NCBI GenBank assembly: GCA_045660445.1 | Contig: JAZRDR010000013.1 | Location: 1 to 64,000, forward strand | Direction of reading: 5' to 3' | DNA length: 64,000 nucleotides | DNA from: Faeciplasma sp045660445 | GTDB taxonomy: Bacteria > Bacillota > Clostridia > Oscillospirales > Ruminococcaceae | In this document: piece after piece, positions 7,492-16,199 of the stretch | Layout: each line of letters begins with the position of its first letter | How positions within the stretch are numbered: position 1 is the first letter of the stretch | The notes under the pieces: generated by a model | Databases searched by the model: none | Seen by the model: the letters and a program-made list of their open reading frames with translations, nothing else | Told to the model about the DNA's origin: nothing | Program-made: the position numbers and the translations under genes

Positions 7492-8502
7492 TTATATATC
7501 CTCAAGCGAGAGTGTGGCGATCGCATTAAGGCTCTCGTCGGCACGCTTGCCTGCCAAATAATCATAATATCCTTGTGCGCCGATCATTGCGGCATTGTCT
7601 CCGCAATATTTAAACTCGGGCATATAAAGCTCATAGCCTCGCTTGTCGCATTCTTTTTTAATTTTAGCTCGAACGCCCGAATTAGCGCTCACGCCGCCTG
7701 CAACAACGATCTTGTTATATCCAAGGTTTTCGGCAGCAGCCATAAGCTTTTCTGCCAAAATGTCGCTTACTGTTTTCTGGAAGGAAGCCGCAACGTCCTC
7801 TTTCACAACATCCTCGCCCTTTTGAGAGGCATTGTGAACAAGGTTTATAACAGCAGTTTTAATTCCCGAGAAGGAAAAGTCATATTCATTTCCCGTCAGC
7901 TTTGGATGAGGGAATTTATAAGCTGTCTTTTTGCCCTTTTTGGCCGCCTCGTCGATATATTTTCCGCCGGGATAGGGATATCCCAAGGTGCGTGCAACCT
8001 TATCGAAGCACTCACCTGCGGCATCGTCACGGGTCTTGCCGATAACACGGTAGTGTGTATAGTCCAAAACCTCAACGATATGGCTGTGGCCGCCGCTTAC
8101 AACAAGGCAAAGATAAGGAGGCTTAAGTTCGGGGTGAGAGATATAGTTTGCGGCAATGTGTCCTGCAATGTGGTGAACGGGCACAAGCGGCTTGTTCTTT
8201 GCAAATGCCAAGCCCTTGGCATAGCTAACACCCACCAAAAGCGCGCCGATAAGCCCGGGGGCATACGTAACGGCAACGGCATCAATGTCGTCAAGTGTAA
8301 CGTTTGCCTCTTCAAGAGCTGATTTAACAACACGGCAGATGTTTTCGGTGTGTCTGCGTGAAGCTATCTCGGGCACAACGCCGCCGTAAAGCTTGTGTTC
8401 CTCTATCTGCGAGGCAACTATATTCGATAAAACCTTCGCTCCATCTTCAACGACTGCGCAAGCAGTTTCGTCGCAAGAGCTTTCAATGGCAAGAATTTTC
8501 AT
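7492..8502 (-). CDS. tsaD: tRNA N6-adenosine threonylcarbamoyltransferase TsaD
   Basis: Transfers threonylcarbamoyl to A37 of ANN-decoding tRNAs (t6A synthesis), in the cytoplasm with TsaB and TsaE. The 336-residue product shows the ASKHA-fold start MKILAIESSCDET, the metal-binding HIAGH (H111, H115), and GGVSANSG near the C-terminus, at the normal family length. ATG 8502 follows GAGG by 7 bases; a TTG codon just upstream is rejected. It lies 9 bases after rimI, a conserved pairing, but tsaB and tsaE, usually adjacent, are not in this window. Confidence 0.95.
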   Translation of the reverse strand: MKILAIESSCDETACAVVEDGAKVLSNIVASQIEEHKLYGGVVPEIASRRHTENICRVVKSALEEANVTLDDIDAVAVTYAPGLIGALLVGVSYAKGLAFAKNKPLVPVHHIAGHIAANYISHPELKPPYLCLVVSGGHSHIVEVLDYTHYRVIGKTRDDAAGECFDKVARTLGYPYPGGKYIDEAAKKGKKTAYKFPHPKLTGNEYDFSFSGIKTAVINLVHNASQKGEDVVKEDVAASFQKTVSDILAEKLMAAAENLGYNKIVVAGGVSANSGVRAKIKKECDKRGYELYMPEFKYCGDNAAMIGAQGYYDYLAGKRADESLNAIATLSLEDI

Positions 8503-8511
8503 CAATTTTCC

Positions 8512-8952
8512 TCAATTCTTAATACATTTAGTCATAAGTACTGCATTTTCTACAGGGCGTTGATAATAATTTCGTCTTATTCCCACTTCTTCAAAGCCCA
8601 AAGACTTGTAAAGCGAAATGGCAGGAAGATTCGATTCCCTAACCTCAAGCATAACGAGCTCAGGTCTTGATATCGTTATCGCAGTGCCGATAAGCTCGCT
8701 TGCAAGCCCTTTTCGTCTGTAATCGGGCGACACGGCAACGCTGTCGATATTCAACTCACCCACAACAAAGCAGGCTGTCAGATAAGCAACAACTTTATCA
8801 TCATCCTCAACCGAAAGGTTGATAAATTGCGGCTCGCCCTCTTCGATTCTGAAAATAAAGTCCTCCTCGCTCCAGGCGTCTGCCGTAAAGCAGGTCTTTT
8901 CAATCTCGATGATGTCTTTTATATCATCGGGGTTCATAATTCTTAAGATCAT
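8512..8952 (-). CDS. rimI: Ribosomal protein/peptide N-acetyltransferase RimI
   Basis: A 146-residue GNAT acetyltransferase. The acetyl-CoA loop is visible as VSPDYRRKGLASELI, and the C-terminal SLGFEEVGIRRNYY matches the RimI family, which acetylates the N-terminal residue of ribosomal protein S18 in model organisms. Lies between rsmI and tsaD with gaps of 2 and 9 bases, so it is co-transcribed; the rimI-tsaD order is widely conserved. Confidence 0.9.
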   Translation of the reverse strand: MILRIMNPDDIKDIIEIEKTCFTADAWSEEDFIFRIEEGEPQFINLSVEDDDKVVAYLTACFVVGELNIDSVAVSPDYRRKGLASELIGTAITISRPELVMLEVRESNLPAISLYKSLGFEEVGIRRNYYQRPVENAVLMTKCIKN

Positions 8953-8954
8953 CG

Positions 8955-9788
8955 TTATTCCTTTTCCGACAAGAACATGCTGTAAAGCTCGCTCTTCGAA
9001 ATTCCCGTTGCCTTTGCGATCTCTCGGCAGGCATCAGCAGCTCTCATTCCCTTTGAAACAAGGGATTTCACCTGCTCAAGTGCGGTTTCCTCGCTTGCGG
9101 GCTCTTCAGGTTCGCGGGCACCCTCAACGATAATAACAAACTCGCCCCTTGGCTGACGCTTATCGTCGTCATAAAGGTCCTGCGCCTGCGAAAGAGTTGT
9201 TCTTATAACCTCTTCGTGGAGCTTTGTAAGCTCACGGCAGAGGGTGACCTTTCTGTCGCCAAAGAACTTAAGCATATCCTTTAAAGTTGCAACCAGCTTG
9301 TGCGGTGCTTCATAAAAGATAAGCGTTCTTGTGTCAAGTGCGGCATAAGCAAGCATTTCATATCTTGAACGCTTGGCAGTCGAGGGGAAGCCTTCAAACG
9401 AAAAGCGGCTGGTGTCAAGCCCCGAAATCGCAAGTGCCGATATCAAAGCGCTCGGCCCGGGAACGACTTCGGTGGGAATTCCATGCTCGGCACAAAGGCG
9501 GACTAAATCCTCTCCCGGATCGGAAATGCAGGGCATTCCGGCATCGGTAATAACAGCACAAGTCTCACCCGCAACGATGCGGTTTATAATGTTCTCGCCC
9601 GAATATTTGTGGTTGTGCTCGTGATAGCTGACCATCGGCTTTTTAATATCAAAATAGTTTAAAAGCTTTGCCGAAACTCTTGTATCCTCTGCCGCGATAA
9701 AGTCAACGCTTTTAAGCGTCTCTATCGCGCGGTATGTCATATCGCCAAGATTTCCTATCGGTGTTCCGACAACGTAAAGCTTGCTCAT
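8955..9788 (-). CDS. rsmI: 16S rRNA (cytidine1402-2'-O)-methyltransferase RsmI
   Basis: SAM-dependent tetrapyrrole-methylase-fold enzyme of 277 residues that 2'-O-methylates C1402 of 16S rRNA. The N-terminus KLYVVGTPIGNLGDMTYRA, the AAEDTR motif and the glycine-rich TDAGMPCISDPG are diagnostic. It follows the TrmN-like gene by 17 bases and precedes rimI by 2. Confidence 0.95.
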   Translation of the reverse strand: MSKLYVVGTPIGNLGDMTYRAIETLKSVDFIAAEDTRVSAKLLNYFDIKKPMVSYHEHNHKYSGENIINRIVAGETCAVITDAGMPCISDPGEDLVRLCAEHGIPTEVVPGPSALISALAISGLDTSRFSFEGFPSTAKRSRYEMLAYAALDTRTLIFYEAPHKLVATLKDMLKFFGDRKVTLCRELTKLHEEVIRTTLSQAQDLYDDDKRQPRGEFVIIVEGAREPEEPASEETALEQVKSLVSKGMRAADACREIAKATGISKSELYSMFLSEKE

Positions 9789-9805
9789 TTCACTTTTCCT
9801 TTCGC

Positions 9806-10525
9806 TTATATAAGCTTGTATATTCTTTTCATCTCATCAGAATAGGCTTCGCCGTTTTTGCCCTTAACAAAAAGCGGTTTTTCTATCTTTAAAAACTTCG
9901 AGCCGCCCAGCCTGCCCTCAACAAGAATAAGCCAAGGCTCTGACTCCTCGTTTTTGTGAACGCACCTTAACCTCTTTGGCTCGATTCCGTTTTGGCGCAT
10001 AGCTTCTATCACGTCGGCCAAACGCTCCGGTCGGTTACAGATGCAAAGCCTGCCGCCGAATTTAAGTGCGCGCTTAGCAGTTTTGCAAACATCAAACATC
10101 GTGCAGGCGATCTCGTGTCTTGCAATCGACACTGCCTCAGTGTCGTTTTTGGCGCCCGTGTTATCAATTTTATAAGGAGGGTTGCAGGTGATAACGTCAA
10201 GCTGATAGGGCGGTGTCCACTCCTTAAGATCAGCGTGAACGGGCTTGATGTTATCGCAGCTTGATTCCTTCACAGATAAACACAACTGATCGTATGCTTT
10301 TTCTTGCAATTCAACGGCGAAAATTTCGCTCGGCTTAAAATTCCTTTGCATTAAAAGAGCAACTATGCCGTTTCCCGTGCAAAGGTCTAAAACCTTGTCC
10401 TTGTGTCTTGGGGCGGCAAAATCGGCAAGCAAAAATGCATCAGTGCCGAATCTATGCTCGCTTGAAACGCAAACGCTTATCCCATCGCCCAGCGATTCAT
10501 ATGTAAGATCGGTGTATTTATTCAC
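9806..10525 (-). CDS. tRNA1(Val) A37 N6-methyltransferase family protein (TrmN6/YfiC-like)
   Basis: A 239-residue Rossmann methyltransferase. Motif I is VLDLCTGNGIVALLM and the catalytic N6-adenine motif is CNPPYK (NPPY). E. coli YfiC/TrmN6 modifies A37 of tRNA1-Val; many Firmicutes carry this version beside rsmI, as here. Its start overlaps the end of dus by 8 bases, pointing to translational coupling. The exact target RNA in this organism is inferred. Confidence 0.85.
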   Translation of the reverse strand: MNKYTDLTYESLGDGISVCVSSEHRFGTDAFLLADFAAPRHKDKVLDLCTGNGIVALLMQRNFKPSEIFAVELQEKAYDQLCLSVKESSCDNIKPVHADLKEWTPPYQLDVITCNPPYKIDNTGAKNDTEAVSIARHEIACTMFDVCKTAKRALKFGGRLCICNRPERLADVIEAMRQNGIEPKRLRCVHKNEESEPWLILVEGRLGGSKFLKIEKPLFVKGKNGEAYSDEMKRIYKLI

Positions 10526-11501
10526 TTAAACGCACCCTTTCACGAATTTCATCAGCCATCTTCAAAAGCTCATCAAACGAGCATAGGTTTCCTGCCGCCG
10601 CACGCATTGCTGCTGCACCCGGAAGCCCCTTTATATACCAAGCAACGTTCTTTCTTGCTTCTCTTATTCCCTGCTTTTCGCCCTTTAAGGAAATTATAAG
10701 CTCAACGTGCTTAAGCATGGTTTGAATTCTTGCTTCAACGTCAGGCTCAGGAAGGATTATGCCGTTTTGAAGATATTCTTTAATGTTTTCAAACACCCAC
10801 GGCCTGCCATAGCTTGATCTTGCCAAAGAAACAAGGTCACACCCTGTTTCGTCATACATTCTTTTGGCGTCAATGCCGTTTTTAATGTCGCCGTTGCCGA
10901 TAACGGGAACGCTGACTGCCTGCTTAACGGCTTTGATTATCGACCAATCAGCCTCGCCCGAGTACATCATTTTTCTTGTTCTTGGGTGAACGGCAATTGC
11001 TGCGGCGCCTGCTTCTTCCATAAGGCAGGCAAACTCGATGGCGTTGATGTGCTCTTCGTCCCATCCTGCCCTTATCTTAACGGTTATCGGCACACTTGCC
11101 ACGTCAGTTGCCGCTTTAACGATATCTTGAGCAAGCTTAGGCGTTTTCATCAAAGCGCTTCCTCCGCCGGGGTTAACGACCTTCGGCACGGGACAGCCCA
11201 TGTTTATATCTATAATATCGGGCTTATAACCCTCGACAATTTTAACGGCACGCGCGATATATTCAGGCTCCTCGCCGAAAAGCTGGATGGCATAAGGACG
11301 CTCGGGCTCGGTAACCTCGCAAAGCTCCTTGGTCTTGCGGTCAGAATAGCAAAGGCCTTTTGCCGAGACCATCTCACTTGTCAGCAAGCTTGCGCCGAAC
11401 TCTTTACACATAAGTCTGTAAGCACGGTCAGCAACCGAAGCCATCGGTGAAAGCGCACAAAGCTTTTCAATTTTAACGCCGCCGATGCTTATCTGTGACA
11501 T
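10518..11501 (-). CDS. dusB: tRNA-dihydrouridine synthase (DusB-like)
   Basis: FMN-dependent reductase of 327 residues that converts uridine to dihydrouridine in the tRNA D-loop. Visible are the TIM-barrel start, DINMGCPVPKVVNPGGGSAL with the catalytic Cys, VKIRAGWD, and the FMN phosphate-binding IGNGDIKN. ATG 11501 stands 8 bases after AAGGAG; the in-frame GTG at 11510 directly abuts that site and is rejected. First gene of the minus-strand operon dus-trmN-rsmI-rimI-tsaD-binding protein, divergent from polA. Confidence 0.9.
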   Translation of the reverse strand: MSQISIGGVKIEKLCALSPMASVADRAYRLMCKEFGASLLTSEMVSAKGLCYSDRKTKELCEVTEPERPYAIQLFGEEPEYIARAVKIVEGYKPDIIDINMGCPVPKVVNPGGGSALMKTPKLAQDIVKAATDVASVPITVKIRAGWDEEHINAIEFACLMEEAGAAAIAVHPRTRKMMYSGEADWSIIKAVKQAVSVPVIGNGDIKNGIDAKRMYDETGCDLVSLARSSYGRPWVFENIKEYLQNGIILPEPDVEARIQTMLKHVELIISLKGEKQGIREARKNVAWYIKGLPGAAAMRAAAGNLCSFDELLKMADEIRERVRLSE

Positions 11502-11590
11502 TTTCCGCACTCCTTAACCAGAACATAAAAATACATCGTAATTATATCACAAAATTTTGTTTTTGGGTAGAGGTTTTTATAAATTTATGT

Positions 11591-11608
11591 TATACTATTA
11601 ATAGTATA
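11591..11608. promoter_or_regulatory. Perfect 18-bp palindrome in the dus-polA divergent region
   Basis: TATACTATTAATAGTATA is an exact inverted repeat lying 22 bases before the polA start and overlapping a TATAAT at 11605-11610. It could be an operator or part of overlapping -10 elements. No strong -35 is seen for either direction; a TATAAT for the dus operon lies at 11541-11546 on the minus strand. Confidence 0.4.
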
Positions 11609-11629
11609 ATTTTTTGGAGGGAATTTCAC

Positions 11630-14146
11630 ATGAAAATTCTTCTTATCGACGGTAATTCGATCTTAAACCGCGCTTTTTACGGCATTAAGCTTTTGACAAA
11701 CTCGAAAGGGGTTTATACCAATGCCGTAACTGGCTTTATGAATATATATTTAAAAGAGCTTGAGGCAGTCAAGCCCGACTGCGCCGCCGTGGCTTTTGAC
11801 ATGAAGGCAAAAACGTTCCGCCACCTTGCCTGCGATTTTTATAAAGCAAACCGCAAGGGAATGCCCGATGAGCTTGCTTCACAGCTTCCCTTGATAAAAG
11901 AGCTTCTTAAACACCTTGGCATCCCCACTCTTGAGCTTGAGGGATGGGAGGCTGACGATATCTTGGGCTCTGTTTCAAAGCTTTTTGCAGATAACGGACA
12001 CGAGGCTTACGTTCTTTCCGGTGACAGAGACAATCTTCAGCTTATCCGCGACGGCGTGACCGTTCGCCTTGCCACCACAAAGGAAACTATAACCTTTGAC
12101 CGTGACCGATTCTTCGAGCAATACGGCACCGAGCCGATAAATCTCATCGACATAAAGGCACTGATGGGCGACTCGTCGGATAATATCCCCGGCGTTGCGG
12201 GAGTTGGCGAAAAAACCGCGCTTTCTCTTATCGGGACTTATCAGACTATCGAGAATTTATACGATAATTTAGAGGATGCTCCCCTTTCCGCAGGCGTTAA
12301 AAACAAGCTTGCAAACGGCAAGGAATCAGCGTTCCAAAGCAAATGGCTTGCAACCATTTCAACCGAAGCGCCCATCTCCAAAAACTGCGATGATTACAAG
12401 TTCTTCACGGCTGATAGATCTGCTGCCGCAACCCTTTTGACAGAGCTTGAAATGTTCAAGCTTCTTGAAAGACTTCATTTAAGTGACGTTGAGGTTGCTC
12501 CCGCAGAAGCTGTCAACGAGATCAGCGATAGCTATACCCTTGCCCCTCTTAGCAGCGAAGCTATTGCTAAAATTGGCGAAAGCTCGTTTGTGTTTGATGA
12601 AAAGCTCTCGGTTTTCGCTGACGACATTATATATGAAACCGAGGATGAATCGCTTATCCTTGAATATTTTGCATCGCCATCATCAAAAACAGTTTTCGAT
12701 GCAAAGGATGCTTATAAATTTGCCTTCACTCGCGGCAGAGAGCTTAAAAACGTAAAATTCATCTGCGATTTGGCAGGATATCTTTTAAACTCGCAGGCAA
12801 GCGATTATTCGGTTAAAAACCTCTCGGCAGCTTATGGCGTGGCATATAGCTCGGATGAAAATTTCGCAGATCTTTTAACTCTTAACCGTCTTGCAGCCGC
12901 GCTTGAAAAAGAGATCAAAGAAACCGAAATGGAATACCTTCTTTACGAGGTTGAACAGCCCCTTTGCGAGGTTTTGGCCGAGATGGAGGTTTTGGGCGTT
13001 TCCGTTGACAAGGACGGAATTAAAAAGTTCGGCGATATGCTTGATGAAAATATTTCCCGTGTCCGCACGGAAATTTATTCTCTTGCAGGCAAGGAGTTTA
13101 ACATCGCATCCCCAAAACAGCTTGGAGTTTTGCTCTTCGAGGATATGGGGCTTCCTTGCAAGAAGAAAACCAAAAGCGGATATTCAACAAGCGCCGAGGT
13201 TTTGGAAGAGCTTTTGGGTGTTCACCCAATAATCTCGCTTATATTAGAATATCGAACACTTACAAAGCTTGCTTCAACTTACGTTGATGGGCTTTTGGAA
13301 GTGGTTTGCGAGGACTCGCGCGTGCGCTCGAGCTTTAAGCAGACCGAAACGAGAACGGGACGCATATCCTCAGCAAACCCGAATATGCAAAACATCCCCG
13401 TTAGAACAGAGCTCGGAAAAGAAATGCGCCGCTTCTTCGTGGCTCCCAAGGGAAAAGTTCTTTTGGATGCCGACTATAGCCAGATCGAGCTTAGAGTTCT
13501 CGCCTCGATGTGCGATGACAAAAATATGATAGATATCTTCCTTTCGGGAGCTGATATTCACACAAGAACGGCATCGCAGGTGTTTAATCTTCCAGAGGAT
13601 TTTGTTGATGCCGACATGCGCCGTGCCGCAAAGGCCGTTAACTTCGGCATCGTTTACGGAATCGGAGCGTTCAGCCTTTCAAAAGACATCGGTGTTTCAG
13701 TTCAAGAGGCTGACAGATACATCAAGGGCTATCTTGCAAGCTTCCCCGGCGTTGAAAAGTTTATGTCCGAGACTGTTGATTACGGAATTAAAAACGGATA
13801 TGTTAAAACCCTGTTCGAAAGACGCCGTTATATTCCCGAACTTTCGAATTCAAACAAAAATCTTCAGGCATTTGGCAAGCGTGCCGCGATGAACGCTCCT
13901 ATTCAGGGAACTGCCGCAGATATCATTAAGATCGCGATGGTTAAGGTTTATAACCGCCTGAAAAAAGAGCTTCCCGAGGCGAAGCTTATCCTGCAGGTTC
14001 ACGACGAGCTTATTGTCGAGGCTCCCACAGAGCTTGCCGAAAGAGCTGCCGAGATCTTGGGCGAGGAAATGAGAAATGCCGTATCGCTTAAGGTTCCGCT
14101 TGTTGCCGAGGTTGGCAAGGGCGAAAACTGGCTTTTGTCACACTAA
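11630..14146 (+). CDS. polA: DNA polymerase I
   Basis: An 838-residue family A polymerase for repair and Okazaki-fragment processing. The N-terminal 5'-3' exonuclease domain (about 1-290) starts KILLIDGNSILNRAFYG and has the SGDRDNLQL metal site and the GVAGVGEKTA helix-hairpin-helix. The middle domain lacks the DxE proofreading motif, as in Bacillus, so 3'-5' exonuclease is probably absent. The polymerase domain has motif A (DADYSQIELR, D615), motif B (RRAAKAVNFGIVYG) and motif C (QVHDELIVE). ATG 11630 follows GGAGGG by 9 bases; the frame is open further upstream but without an RBS. A HAD phosphatase follows 15 bases later. Confidence 0.95.
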   Translation: MKILLIDGNSILNRAFYGIKLLTNSKGVYTNAVTGFMNIYLKELEAVKPDCAAVAFDMKAKTFRHLACDFYKANRKGMPDELASQLPLIKELLKHLGIPTLELEGWEADDILGSVSKLFADNGHEAYVLSGDRDNLQLIRDGVTVRLATTKETITFDRDRFFEQYGTEPINLIDIKALMGDSSDNIPGVAGVGEKTALSLIGTYQTIENLYDNLEDAPLSAGVKNKLANGKESAFQSKWLATISTEAPISKNCDDYKFFTADRSAAATLLTELEMFKLLERLHLSDVEVAPAEAVNEISDSYTLAPLSSEAIAKIGESSFVFDEKLSVFADDIIYETEDESLILEYFASPSSKTVFDAKDAYKFAFTRGRELKNVKFICDLAGYLLNSQASDYSVKNLSAAYGVAYSSDENFADLLTLNRLAAALEKEIKETEMEYLLYEVEQPLCEVLAEMEVLGVSVDKDGIKKFGDMLDENISRVRTEIYSLAGKEFNIASPKQLGVLLFEDMGLPCKKKTKSGYSTSAEVLEELLGVHPIISLILEYRTLTKLASTYVDGLLEVVCEDSRVRSSFKQTETRTGRISSANPNMQNIPVRTELGKEMRRFFVAPKGKVLLDADYSQIELRVLASMCDDKNMIDIFLSGADIHTRTASQVFNLPEDFVDADMRRAAKAVNFGIVYGIGAFSLSKDIGVSVQEADRYIKGYLASFPGVEKFMSETVDYGIKNGYVKTLFERRRYIPELSNSNKNLQAFGKRAAMNAPIQGTAADIIKIAMVKVYNRLKKELPEAKLILQVHDELIVEAPTELAERAAEILGEEMRNAVSLKVPLVAEVGKGENWLLSH

Positions 14147-14161
14147 AATCAGGAGAAAACC

Positions 14162-14815
14162 ATGAAAAAATATATTCTTTTTGACCTTGACGGAACGCTT
14201 ACAGATTCCGCACCCGGAATTATGAATTCGTTCAGACACGCCATTAAGCATTACGGCCTTCCCGATCAAACCGATACCGAGCTTAAAAGATACGTTGGCC
14301 CTCCGCTGATGGAGTCGTTTTCAAGATATTTCGGGTTTGATGAGGAAAAATCCGCAGAGGCTGTTTCGGTATATCGCAGTTATTTTGCCGTTAAAGGACT
14401 TTTTGAAAACGACGTTTACGAAGGCATCCCCGAGGCTTTGGAAAAACTTAAGAAGGCAGGCTTCATTCTTGCGGTTTCCACCTCTAAGCCCGAGGTTTAT
14501 GCCAAAAGGATCCTTGAGCATTTTGAGCTTGACGGATTTTTCGCAACGGTTTGCGGCATTCCTTTGGGCGATGAGGGGATGACCAAAGCGGCTGTTATTG
14601 CCGAAACTCTCGAGAGGCTTGGCGTTAACGACGCCGACTCGGTTTTAATGGTTGGCGACAGGGATTACGACGTTAAGGGCGCTCGCAGAAACGGTATCGA
14701 GTGCTTGGGCGTGCTTTTCGGATATGGAAGCCGCGAAGAGCTTGTGGATGCTGGCGCTGTTGCGTGTGCCAAAACCCCCGCTGAAATGGCTGATATGATT
14801 TGCAAGATGAGATAA
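14162..14815 (+). CDS. HAD-family phosphatase (Gph/PpaX-like)
   Basis: A 217-residue haloacid-dehalogenase hydrolase: nucleophile motif DLDGTLTDS at 8-16, motif II STSKPE, motif III lysine before GVND, and motif IV MVGDRDYDVKGA. The alpha-helical cap between motifs I and II suits phosphoglycolate or pyrophosphate as substrate, but the substrate cannot be told from sequence. The RBS is AGGAGA; it lies 15 bases after polA and is probably co-transcribed, ending at a strong terminator. Confidence 0.85.
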   Translation: MKKYILFDLDGTLTDSAPGIMNSFRHAIKHYGLPDQTDTELKRYVGPPLMESFSRYFGFDEEKSAEAVSVYRSYFAVKGLFENDVYEGIPEALEKLKKAGFILAVSTSKPEVYAKRILEHFELDGFFATVCGIPLGDEGMTKAAVIAETLERLGVNDADSVLMVGDRDYDVKGARRNGIECLGVLFGYGSREELVDAGAVACAKTPAEMADMICKMR

Positions 14816-14816
14816 A

Positions 14817-14848
14817 ATAAAACCCTTGGAGAGATCCAAGGGTTTGTT
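14817..14848 (+). terminator. Terminator of the polA-HAD operon
   Basis: AACCCTTGGA (14821-14830) and its exact complement (14835-14844) form a 10-bp stem with a GAGA loop, followed by T-rich sequence. The A-rich left flank allows action on the minus strand too. Confidence 0.85.
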
Positions 14849-14859
14849 TATTCAAAGGT

Positions 14860-14876
14860 ATCCGCCTTCAGCGGAT
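14860..14876. repeat. Palindromic element copy 1
   Basis: ATCCGCCTTCAGCGGAT, a short hairpin 32 bases beyond the DUF1015 stop. It matches 16 of 17 bases of 16173-16189, at the other end of the DUF1015 gene, in the same orientation. Confidence 0.55.
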
Positions 14877-14908
14877 GGATGCAGCACTCGGGCGCTTTTT
14901 TCATTGCT

Positions 14909-16135
14909 TTACTCAACTATCTTCTTAGCTTCTAAATAGTATCTCTTATCATAAGCGTGCCCCATTGAGAAGGTCTTTCTGGGCAATGCGCCGTCGGCAA
15001 CGACTGCAGGGAAAAGCTCCTGCTTTTTCATTGTCTCAAGCTCGAAGCCGATGGAATTCGGCACTTCAGAGAGCTTTGCCAAAACGTCATCCCCGTGTAT
15101 ATAGTCGATCTTGCAGCCGCTTCGCTTAACATATTCATCCAAGAATATCTGCAAGCTTCCCACAGTAAGCTTTGAAAGCGGTTTGTGAATATATTTTCTA
15201 ACCTTTTTCCCGTCAAGATGGGCCCACAAGCCATGCTCGCTCTTTTCGTTGGAAAGACCTAAGTGTTCCTCCATCTTTTCCAACAGGTCAGCGGTGTCAA
15301 CCTCTGTAAGAATTCTGTGGATAGCTTCAAACTCCAAAGCCTCGCTGTGAAGGTTAACTATCTCGCACAAAGCGTATCTTGCAGGGTGGCTTGAAAGATC
15401 CTTATCGGGATTTTCGCGCTTAAGCTTCTCATAATGCTCTTTGGCAGTGGCTAAAGAATGGTTGCCGTCGCCCATCGCATAAAGCATTGGGGACTTCTCG
15501 GAAAGCTTAACAAGTGCCGAATCTATCTTTTCGTGCATCTCTTCGGGGACCAAGAACCCTCTTGCGTGCCCTCCTCCAAGCATAAGCTCGAAGTCATAAA
15601 GCTTTTCGGGACAATTCCCCTCAAGCGGTTCGATAACTGTTTTAAGCTCGTCGTCAATTAAAATCATTATGTGAGGAAGCTCGATCTCAGCATTCTCACG
15701 GATTTTAAGTCTTGGAGGGATCCTTTCGGGAACGGTGGCTTCTGTCGCACGCACGCTTGAAGCGCTCCCCTTGTGATAGTCATATTCCTCTAAATCAACA
15801 GCACCAACCAAGCCCTGACGGGGCTTACCGTCAGCCTGGACACGCTCGAGATAGACAAAAGCGTTTTTATATTCTTTGAATATTCCGCTTTCAAGATAAG
15901 CCTTGATGTTTTCGTTTATCTTTAAAATGCGATCCTCGACACCCTCCTGCTCAAGATATATCTCGGGCAAAACAAGGCGCAGCGTGCTGGGGGCATCCAA
16001 AACAGTGTTTTCGGCATTTGCCCAATATTCAGGCTCGCTGGTGTATTGATCGCAGGCAACGACTGCCCATTTTGTCATATCAGCATCGGCAGGAAGCAAA
16101 ATGTCCGCCGAGCGAAAAGCTGTGTTGAATTTCAT
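14909..16135 (-). CDS. DUF1015 family protein
   Basis: A 408-residue conserved protein of unknown function. DUF1015 landmarks are ADADMTKWAVVACDQYTSEP near the N-terminus and MGDGNHSLATAKEHYE in the middle; the latter resembles a ParB/Srx-like phosphoacceptor fold in some annotations, but no activity is established. ATG 16135 is chosen because AGGAG stands 7 bases upstream; the frame continues upstream through the secA 3' hairpin without an RBS. It begins 53 bases after secA stops. Confidence 0.8.
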   Translation of the reverse strand: MKFNTAFRSADILLPADADMTKWAVVACDQYTSEPEYWANAENTVLDAPSTLRLVLPEIYLEQEGVEDRILKINENIKAYLESGIFKEYKNAFVYLERVQADGKPRQGLVGAVDLEEYDYHKGSASSVRATEATVPERIPPRLKIRENAEIELPHIMILIDDELKTVIEPLEGNCPEKLYDFELMLGGGHARGFLVPEEMHEKIDSALVKLSEKSPMLYAMGDGNHSLATAKEHYEKLKRENPDKDLSSHPARYALCEIVNLHSEALEFEAIHRILTEVDTADLLEKMEEHLGLSNEKSEHGLWAHLDGKKVRKYIHKPLSKLTVGSLQIFLDEYVKRSGCKIDYIHGDDVLAKLSEVPNSIGFELETMKKQELFPAVVADGALPRKTFSMGHAYDKRYYLEAKKIVE

Positions 16136-16162
16136 ATGTTTCTCCTCTGTACACTTTGCTTG

Positions 16163-16199
16163 GCGGAAGCTAATCCGCCTTCGGCGGATTAGCTTCCGC
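16163..16199 (-). repeat. 17-bp perfect hairpin overlapping the secA stop codon (copy 2)
   Basis: GCGGAAGCTAATCCGCC (16163-16179) pairs perfectly with 16183-16199 across a 3-base loop. The 5' arm on the minus strand encodes the last secA codons (CGS-stop). No U-tract follows, so it looks like an mRNA-stabilising or processing hairpin between secA and DUF1015 rather than a classic terminator. Confidence 0.7.

Noticed and set aside
11495..11629. Upstream extension of the polA reading frame
   Set aside because: The region is the AT-rich divergent promoter zone; ATG 11630 has a good RBS and matches the family N-terminus.
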